Positions 55,974 through 64,000 of a stretch of DNA of 64,000 nt are shown one piece after another; positions within the stretch are counted from its first letter, which is position 1; each line of letters starts with the position of its first letter. Both the position numbers and the translations under genes were made by a program. The notes under the pieces were generated by a model, which saw only the letters and a list, made by a program, of their open reading frames with translations, was not told where the DNA came from and searched no databases. The DNA comes from Megaustenia siamemsis (taxonomy: Eukaryota > Mollusca > Gastropoda > Stylommatophora > Ariophantidae). The DNA lies in contig JAVIAB010000049.1 in assembly GCA_032433765.1 (NCBI GenBank), positions 24,915,602 through 24,979,601 on the forward strand, in the 5' to 3' direction.

Positions 55974-56133
55974 ACACGCAGATGTTGGCCATGGGAAACA
56001 AAGATACCCGTGTCCTATATGTGGTTGCATATTCACAAGAACCACCAATCTTAAAAGCATATGGCGGAAAAACACTCAACATGTGCAACTATATCAGCGA
56101 CCGCAACAACAGCTACAGCAATGATCCCGATAG
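55974..56133 (+). pseudogene. Zinc-finger exon piece, 5'-truncated copy
   Basis: Retains GHGKQRYPCPICGCIFTRTT and NLKSIWRKNTQHVQLYQR, but the first finger (CETCGKSF...) is missing because the duplication starts inside the exon. The Ile in place of the first His of finger 2 is shared with copy 1, so it predates the duplication. It continues into the 34-bp array. Confidence 0.75.
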
Positions 56134-57453
56134 TGGGCTCTACAACAGACAACAATGGTCCCGATAGTGGGCTCTACAACAGACAACAATGGTCCCGATA
56201 GTGGGCTCTACAACAGACAACAATGATCCCGATAGTGGGCTCTACAACAGACAACAATGGTCCCGATAGTGGGCTCTACAACAGACAACAATGGTCCCGA
56301 TAGTGGGCTCTACAACAGACAACAATGGTCCCGATTGTGGGCTCTACAACAGACAACAATGATCCCGATAGTGCGCTCTACAACAGACAACAATGATCCC
56401 GATAGTGGGCTCTACAACAGACAACAATGGTCCCGATAGTGGGCTCTACAACAGACAACAATGATCCCGATAGTGGGCTCTACAACAGACAACAATGGTC
56501 CCGATAGTAGGCTCTACAACAGACAACAATGGTCCCGATAGTGGGCTCTACAACAGACAACAATGATCCCGATAGTGGGCTCTACAACAGACAACAATGG
56601 TCCCGATAGTGGGCTCTACAACAGACAACAATGGTCCCGATAGTGGGCTCTACAACAGACAACAATGGTCCCGATAGTGGGCTCTACAACAGCTACAACA
56701 ATGATCCCGATAGTGGGCTCTACAACAGACAACAATGGTCCCGATAGTGGGCTCTACAACAGACAACAATGATCCCGATAGTGGGCTCTACAACAGCTAC
56801 AGCAATGATTAGGATAGTGGGCTCTACAACAAACAACAATGATCCCGATAGTGGGCTCTACAACAGACAACAATGGTCCCGATAGTGGGCTCTAGAACAG
56901 ACAACAATGATCCCGATAGTGGGCTCTACAACAGACAACAATGGTCCCGATAGTGGGCTGTACAACAGACAACAATGGTCCCGATAGTGGGCTCTACAAC
57001 AGACAACAATGATCCCGATAGTGGGCTCTACAACAGACAACAATGGTCCCGATAGTGGGCTCTACAACGGACAACAATGGTCCCGATAGTGGGCTCTACA
57101 ACAGACAACAATGGTCCCGATAGTGGGCTCTACAACAGACAACAATGTTCCCGATAGTGGGCTCTACAACAGACAACAATGGTCCCGATAGTGGGCTCTA
57201 CAACAGACAACAATGATCCCGATAGTGGGCTCTACAACAGACAACAATGGTCCCGATAGTGGGCTCTACAACAGACAACAATGGTCCCGATAGTGGGCTC
57301 TACAACAGACAACAATGATCCCGATAGTGGGCTCTACAACAGACAACAATGGTCCCGATAGTGGGCTCTACAACAGACAACAATGGTCCCGATAGTGGGC
57401 TCTACAACAGACAACAATGGTCCCGGTAGTGGGCTCTACAACAGACAACAATG
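56103..57453 (+). repeat. 34/36-bp array, short copy
   Basis: Same unit as 43236-49047. Rare variants such as GATTAGGATAGTGG (56810), GATAGTAGGC and GGGCTGTAC also occur in the copy 1 array, so this is a contracted version of the same array. Confidence 0.96.
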
Positions 57454-59193
57454 TTACAGAGTCCAGGGATGAACAACGACAACACCCACACAAATATAAA
57501 CTGACAGAGACAATGATAGATTCGTGGGGACAAAGAGAAACTGACAGAGACAATGATAGATTCGTGGGGACAAGGAGAAACTGACAGAGACAATGATAGA
57601 TTCGTGGGGACAAGGAGAAACTGACAGAGACAATGATAGATTCGTGGGGACAAGGAGAAACTGACAGAGACAATGATAGATTCGTGGGGACAAGGAGAAA
57701 CTGACAGAGACAAAGATAGATTCGTGGGGACAAGGAGAAACTGACAGAGACAATGATAGATTCGTGGGGACAAGGAGAAACTGACAGAGACAATGATAGA
57801 TTCGTGGGGACAAGGAGAAACTGACAAAGATAATGATAGAGTCGTGGGGACAAGGAGAAACTGACAGAGACAATGATAGATTCGTGGGGACAAGGAGAAA
57901 CTGACAGAGACAATGATAGATTCGTTGGGACAAGGAGAAACTGACAGAGACAATGATAGATTCGTGGGGACAAGGAGAAACTGATCAAGGCAAAGATAGA
58001 CAGATAGTGACAAGGAGAGAGAGATACCGACAAAGAGAGACTCAAACAAACACAAAGAGACTCATTGAGACAAAGAGAAGGTGTTATAGACAACGAGAGG
58101 CTGATAGTCGCATTTAGAGAGTCATAAAGACAAAAAGAGATTGATATGGGGAAAACAGAGATACATAGATTCAAAGAAAGACTGATAAACGCAACGAGTC
58201 TGAAAGAGACAAAGAGAGACTGAAACAGACAAAGAGAAACAGATAGAGACGAAAAACGGATAAAGACGAAAGAGAGACTGATAGATACTGCAAGAGATTG
58301 ATACAGAAAAAATGAGTCTGATAGAGACAAAGATAGACTGATAGAAACAAAAAATAGACTAACAGATACAAAAAAGATTGATAGAGACAAAGAGAGACTG
58401 ATAGAGACAAAAATAGACTAACATAGACAATAAAGATTGATAGAGACAAAGAGAGACTGATAGAGACAAAAATAGGCTAACATAGACAATAAAGATTGAT
58501 AGAGACAAAGAGAGACTGATAGAGACAAAAATAGACTAACATAGGCAATAAAGATTGATAGGGACAAAGAGACTGATAGAAACAAAGAGAGACTGACAGA
58601 GACAAAAATAGACTAACAAAATGATAGAGACAAAAATAGACTAACATAGACAATAAAGATTGATAGGGACAAAGAGACTGATAGAAACAAAAATAGACTA
58701 ACAGAGACAATAAAGATTGATAGGGACAAAGAGACTGATAGAAACAAAGAGAGACTGACAGAGACAAAAATAGACTAACAAAATGATAGAGACAAAAATA
58801 GACTAACATAGACAATAAAGAGTGATAGGGACAAAGAGACTGATAGAAACAAAAATAGACTAACAGAGACAATAAAGATTGATAGAGACAAAAATAGACA
58901 AACAGAGACATTAAAGATTGATTGAGACAAAGAGAGACTGATAGAGACAAAAATAGACTAACAGATACAAAAAAGATTGATAGAGACAAAGAGAGACTGA
59001 TAGAGACAAAAATAGACTAACAGAGACAATAAAGATTGATAGAGACAAAAAGAGACTGATAGAAACAAAGAGACTGACAGAGACAAAAAAACGACCAAGA
59101 GGGGCAAAATGAGAATGTTAGAAACCGAGACTTATAAGGACAAATAGAGACTAAAAGAGACAAAGATAGCCATAGAGAGACAAAAAGAGAGTG
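57454..59193 (+). repeat. 40-bp and GACA arrays, copy 2
   Basis: The 40-bp array occupies about 57497-57985 (about 12 copies, one more than copy 1), followed by the GACA-rich array to 59193, which is also longer than in copy 1 (about 100 bp extra). A minus-strand open frame of 340 codons crosses three repeat types and is not a gene. Confidence 0.93.
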
Positions 59194-60204
59194 ATAGAAT
59201 TTTTATAAAAACAATTGCAGAGAAATAAATGTGTGGAGAAACACAATCGCCTGCACCAGCAGGAATTGTAATGAATCAATAACCGATCGTTTTTGGAAAT
59301 AGAAATGTTTTAAATGTACGGTATTGGAAATGTAGATTTGGGGAAATGTTCAAAGTTAGAAGTGAAATTATTAGAGAGGGAAAGTCATTGAATAAGTGAT
59401 TGAGTAATTGATTAAGTGCATGATTGTGTGAGTAATTGAGTGAGTGAGATAATTCAGAAAAGTGACAGAGATTCAGATACAAAAAGTATTTAAAAAAGGT
59501 TTATTTAAATTTGAGTGAAATGTCATTAAAGCGAAAAAAAAAAACGAAGAGAAGAAGTGGGAATTAAAAATCAGTTGAAACTATAATCTTTACAAAAAGT
59601 TGAAAATTTACAGTGGTCAAGTTAAGCCATGGTATCCCCGACCACCGGGCGAGAGAGCAGTAGGATAACCAGTTACCAGTAGGATAACCAGTTAGCAGTA
59701 GGTAACCAGAATAACCAGTTACCAGACTGTTTGATCCTGATGTGTTTGCCCAGTTGACTGACACAGCATCATCGTTTACTGGCAGCGCATACGTGTATTT
59801 TGAATACCCCCAGGCGAATCATGTGTTGTCTTCTTACTGATGCGTTGGCCGACGCGTATTTCAGAATGAATCATGCAACATCATCGTTTACTGGCAGCGC
59901 ATACGTGTATTTTGAATACCTCCAGGCGAATCCCGCGCTGTCGTCGACTTTAAGTAGGCAGGTGTCTGAATGCAGACAGGGACATCAAGAAATGGCGAGT
60001 AATCGCGGGGAGACCTTAGACGGCCTCCAATGGTACCGCCTCTGCGCAAAAGTTTGAGAAAACAACATTGATTTTGTAGTAATGACGCGGATGTCTAAGA
60101 AAGCACTAATCACTGTGTCATTAAGTTTGAGATTAAAGACGTAGAAGTGCATTCCTATTGAAGAATGGGCAAAAACTGAGTGGAAGAATAAAAAAGATCA
60201 ACCG
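59194..60204. other. Copy 2 of 50646-51659 segment
   Basis: Nearly identical to copy 1, including the 112-bp internal repeat and the 85-codon open frame (59800-60057). Small differences occur in a poly-A run (about 59535) and in the GGTAACCAG repeats (59700-59715). Confidence 0.6.
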
Positions 60205-60301
60205 ACCTACCTACCTACCTACCTACCTACCTACCTACCTACCTACCTACCTACCTACCTACCTACCTACCTACCTACCTACCTACCTACCTACCTACCT
60301 A
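60205..60301 (+). repeat. (CTAC)n microsatellite
   Basis: Uninterrupted repeat of about 24 units, much longer and purer than at 51660-51712, followed by a T run. Length change between the two copies shows ongoing slippage. Confidence 0.96.
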
Positions 60302-60561
60302 CATAGCTGGGTTTTTTTTTCGCAGCTCCAGACTTTAGAAAATACCCCACCTAGACATACTGAGAGAAAAGCTATAAGTCTGTGTATAATTTTATTTAGT
60401 TTTATTTTTTGATATTTTTTATGGGGCGCTGAACAATTCTTAGTTACCTATGACTGACGGAGGCTAGCATTTTAACTTTATTTATTCTTGGACAGATAGA
60501 ACGATTTATTAAAGATACAAATTGATGTTGTGCATTTTGTCGTGTTTGTTATATTTACTAT

Positions 60562-60605
<44 letters not shown>
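60302..60605. other. Copy 2 of 51713-52016, ending in (CT)n
   Basis: Same as copy 1. The (CT)n at about 60565-60603 borders element H. Confidence 0.7.
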
Positions 60606-60607
<2 letters not shown>

Positions 60608-60940
60608 GCGATCAAGACTCAATCAGAGTAGGATTCCAGACTCTCACATGAAGACAGCTGTTTGAGTAAATTGATCGACCCCACCGACAGAACATCATAA
60701 TTAGAGTCTGTTAGATCCACTCTGATTGAGTACCTGTTAAAACCTTGCACTGTGTTCCGCACCAGTGGCCCAGTGCATCCGATTTCAACCAGCATTTTAT
60801 TCAGGTTTGCTTTCCTTAGCCTTTGATTGTCCTCAATCTTCCTGCAAGGCAGCAGATTGTCTTTTCTGTAGGGGGATTCTGCCCTGAGATGGTCTGCCCT
60901 CCCAGGTTTACGAAACCATCTGCCCGAGTCACTAGAGGTG
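60606..60940 (-). mobile_element. Element H, minus copy (segmental copy 2)
   Basis: Almost identical to 52017-52351; differences include one extra C in GACCCCACC (about 60677). It arose by the segmental duplication, not by a new insertion. Confidence 0.62.
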
Positions 60941-62108
60941 ACTAACACAGACATACACACACAAAGATATGAGATGTGACTAACACTGACATGCACACAG
61001 CGATATGAGGCATGACTAACACTGACATGCACACAACGATATGAGGCATGAATAACACTGACACACACCAAGATATGAGATATGACTAACACAGACACAC
61101 ACATACTAAGATATGAGATGTGACTAACACTGACATGCACACAACGATATGAGGCATGACTAACACTGACACACACCAAGATATGAGATATGACTAACAA
61201 AGACACACACATACTAAGATATGAGATATGACTAACACAGACACACACACACTAAGATATGAGATATGACTAACACAGCCACACACACACACACTAAGAT
61301 ATGAGATATGACTAACACAGACACACACACACACTAAGATATGTAGATATGACTAACACAGACACACACACATACTAAGATATGAGATATGACTAACACA
61401 GACACACACTAAGATATGAGATATGACTAACACAGACACACACACATACTAAGATATGAGATGTGACTAAAACAGACACACACTAAGATATGATATGTGA
61501 CTAATACAGACACATACTAAGATATGAGATGTGACTAACACAGACACACACATACTAAGATATGAGATGTGACTAACACAGACACACACACATAATAAGA
61601 TATGAGATATGACTAACACAGCCACACACACACACTAAGATATGAGATATGACTAACACAGACACACACACACACTAAGATATGAGATATGACTAACACA
61701 GACACACACATACTAAGATATGAGATATGACTAACACAGACACACACATATACTAAGATATGAGATGTGACTAAAACAGACACACACTAAGATATGAGAT
61801 GTGACTAAAACAGACACACACTAAGATATGAGATGTGACTAACACAGACACACACTAAGATATGAGATATGACTAACACACACACACATACTAAGATATG
61901 AGATGTGACTAAAACAGACACACACTAAGATATGAGATGTGACTAACACATACACATACTAAGATATGAGATGTGACTAACACAGACACACACACATACT
62001 AAGATATGAGATGTGACTAACACAGACACACACACATACTAAGATATGAGATGTGACTAACACAGACACACACACATACTAAGATATGAGATGTGACTAA
62101 CACAGACA
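60941..62108 (-). repeat. Array of 37-41 bp, copy 2
   Basis: Matches 52352-53526 unit by unit, with only small changes in CA-run length. Confidence 0.93.
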
Positions 62109-62415
62109 CACTCTAAAATAAGAGTTCCGTCTTACTTTATTGGAAACGTTAAAGTTTTGAAACATGAAAACCTGCATTTCGTGGCATATTTTTGGGGATA
62201 TTAATTCGGATGATTCCGCTGGCACTGGCGGTTGAGCAATTATGGATTTTAATTCGTTTGCAGTGATACCGGGGCTTCCATAACCAAATAACCAAATAAC
62301 CAAATAACCAAATAACCAAATAACCAAATAACCAAATAACCAAATAACCAAATAACCAAATGTTTAGGGTATGGAGAGAATGAAGAAAAGTAAAATAATG
62401 AAGGCAACAATGTGA
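62109..62415. other. Copy 2 of 53527-53847, with (AACCAAAT)n
   Basis: The 8-bp repeat (about 62279-62361) has fewer units than copy 1. Otherwise near-identical. Confidence 0.75.
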
Positions 62416-63756
62416 CCATTGGCCATCAAACAGCAGAGATAGACTCAAGATGCAACAAAGTTTGTCAAATCATTGGACAGCTATCACCACTATTGTCCAA
62501 CAAGGAAATAACTCTAGAGACAAAACGAGCACTCTATAATACAATCTTCATCCCAACTTTGTGCCAGACCTGGTCCCTAGATCATCATCAAGTACCGGGC
62601 CTAGTGGCATAGGTGATCATGTCTCTCCACAACTTTCGATCTCGGCAGCTATTTATCATTTCTGTTGTTGACCTTCTGCCGAGCCATTCTCTTAAGCTGT
62701 CTGTTATTTTTTCTCTTTGCTTCCCTCTATCTCTTCGTCCCTCAATTTTTTCAGTTGTTACAATATATTCAAGTTGTTCTCTTCTCATTACATGGCCAAA
62801 AAATGATGATTGTTTCTTCCTAACATTGGAAATTAGCTCTCTTTTTGCTTTGACCTCTCTCAGAACCTCTTCATTAATTTTCGTAACTGTCCATGACATT
62901 CTCAACATTCTTCTGTAAAACCACATTTCTACAGACTCCAGTGATTTTCTTGTCTGTTGTCCTATTGTCCATGACTCGCATCCATATGTTAAGACTTGCT
63001 CTACGTAACATTTAAGAACTCTTTTTCTTGTTTCTATTGTCAAAAATGGATTGCATAGTATTTTCCTCATTTTTTTAAAGCTGCTTTTGCCTGAGCCATT
63101 CTGCATCTCACCTCCTTTGTACATCTTCTATCTGAGGTCAACAAAGTTCCCAAATTTTTAAATTCACTTACCTGTTGTAATATTGTTCCACCTGTCCCCA
63201 CTTTGCACTGATGTGATGTCTTTTTCTTTGTTGTTACCATCACCTCCGTCCTCCTGCTATTAAGGCTGAGTCCCTTATTTTTGCTTTCCTTCACCATAAT
63301 GTCCAACATTTCTTGTAACTCATTTTCACTCTTGTCGATTAAGACTGTATCATCAGCATACCTTAGATTATTTATATTATGACCTCCAATTGTTATTCCA
63401 AGCATGCCCCTTATGGATCTTAAACTAATCTCACTATAAATATTAAACAAATCTAGGGTCCCTAGATGCAAGAGCAATAAAATAAAAATAACCTCAACTG
63501 AGATGAAATGTGTTAGACGAATGACAGGAGTCAGTCTGAGAAATAAGGTCAGAAATGAGGAACTGAGTTAAAAGCTAGGAATAGGCCCCGCCTTAGAATA
63601 TATAATGAAACAACAGATAAAATGGTTTGGCCACTTGACAAGGCAGAAAGATCAAAACACAACACAACGAGCCTTCAACAAACGTTGTGAGAAAACCAGA
63701 CTCAAGGGTCGATCACGAAAAAAATGGATCGACGGAATGTTAGAAGCGTTAGGATC
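62416..63756 (+). pseudogene. LINE-A, split by LINE-B (copy 2)
   Basis: Left part 62416-62582 and right part 63457-63756, same content and lesions as copy 1. One visible difference reads DHQTAEIDSR rather than AVIDSR; the Glu form is closer to the LINE-A consensus. Confidence 0.88.
62583..63456 (-). mobile_element. LINE-B insertion in LINE-A (copy 2)
   Basis: Same insertion as 54015-54888 with the same GGTCCCTAGAT flanks (62572-62582, 63457-63467) and the same frameshift. Only about two or three substitutions separate it from copy 1 (for example SCRDRK against SCRGRK). Confidence 0.93.
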
Positions 63757-64000
63757 AACCTATAAAGGGTCAACTCATGAAGGGTCAACTCATAAGGGAT
63801 CAACTCATAAAGGGTCAACTCCTAAAGGTCAACTCATAAAGGGTTAACTCATAAAGGGTCAACCCATAAAGGATGAACCCATAAAGGTCAACTCATGAAG
63901 GGTAGACTCATAAAAGGTCAACTAATGAACGGTCAACTTTTGAAAGGTCAAGACATGAAGGGTCAACTCTTAAAGGTTCAACTCATGAAGGATCAACTCA
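63757..64000 (+). repeat. 15-bp array, copy 2, cut by window end
   Basis: Begins exactly as at 55189 and continues to the last base of the window. Confidence 0.95.

Larger units (their letters stand above)
55974..64000. repeat. Tandem segmental duplication, copy 2
   Basis: Same order of components as 43091-55432, and continuing past the window end. The zinc-finger piece differs at several sites from copy 1, while the LINE and element H portion is almost identical. Confidence 0.93.

Noticed and set aside
57368..58390. A 340-codon minus-strand open frame rich in Ser, Leu and Val
   Set aside because: It runs through three unrelated tandem repeats. The 40-bp unit has no stop in any minus-strand frame, so openness is a by-product of composition. 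No domain, start context or splice signal supports it.

Overview
The window is eukaryotic, AT-rich, repeat-dominated DNA, most likely from a lophotrochozoan animal and probably a gastropod mollusc. That placement is inference. It rests on an AMMECR1 coding exon with a consensus splice donor, a decayed F5/8-plus-EGF gene of a type expanded in molluscs, many RTE-like LINE fragments, and tRNA-derived SINEs. There are no bacterial-style genes or operons. Only two stretches look like real exons: AMMECR1 exon 1 (15390-15607, minus) and a C2H2 zinc-finger exon (43003-43251, plus). Nearly everything else is retroelement debris or tandem repeat.

The LINE labels are mine. LINE-A, its relative A2, B, C, D, E, F and G are RTE-like fragments; most are 5'-truncated and keep only the reverse transcriptase (RT) end and the C-terminal 'YLG ... 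C-E-W' region. A carries IGQLSPLLSNKEIT. B carries NNLRYADDTVL and ends in (GAT)n. C has LADD in place of YADD and resembles the schistosome SR2 type. D carries YNYLGHTIT. E ends in CCAACCGGTATGGCAC. G has a (TAGA)n tail. LINE-I is a separate element with RT and RNase H. SINE-A is tRNA-derived with A and B boxes (copies at about 7.9, 10.8, 18.6, 30, 38 and 42 kb). SINE-B (34.3 kb) is a dimeric tRNA-like element.

Layout. 0-15.4 kb would be intron 1 of AMMECR1, since the gene runs leftward and no second exon was found; it holds LINE and SINE fragments and arrays of 25, 50, 83, 32, 28, 56 and 43 bp (the last about 3.6 kb long). 15.4-15.7 kb is AMMECR1 exon 1 and its presumed promoter. 16.4-23.5 kb is a 30/32-bp satellite that appears to have grown out of a LINE-C coding segment and was later hit by a LINE-D, a SINE-A and a LINE-C. 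23.6-42.4 kb is a LINE/SINE graveyard that includes the F5/8-EGF pseudogene (25.8-27.3 kb) and a nearly full-length RT-RNase H element (38.8-41.0 kb). 43.0-64.0 kb is a large tandem segmental duplication: copy 1 about 43.09-55.86 kb, copy 2 from 55.97 kb past the window end. Each copy carries a zinc-finger exon piece, a 34-bp array (5.8 kb against 1.35 kb), 40-bp and GACA-rich arrays, an unidentified conserved element H, a LINE-A split by a LINE-B, and a 15-bp array.

The recurring theme, and the observation I would follow up, is that several tandem arrays start inside or at the edge of a retroelement or exon: 30-bp from LINE-C, 28-bp inside LINE-A2, 39-bp in a SINE-A tail, 87/89-bp in a LINE-D tail, 15-bp at a LINE-A break, 34-bp at the end of the zinc-finger exon. 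The genes do not form a pathway. The window looks like a long intron plus intergenic DNA in which retroelement insertion and slippage or unequal exchange have driven expansion.
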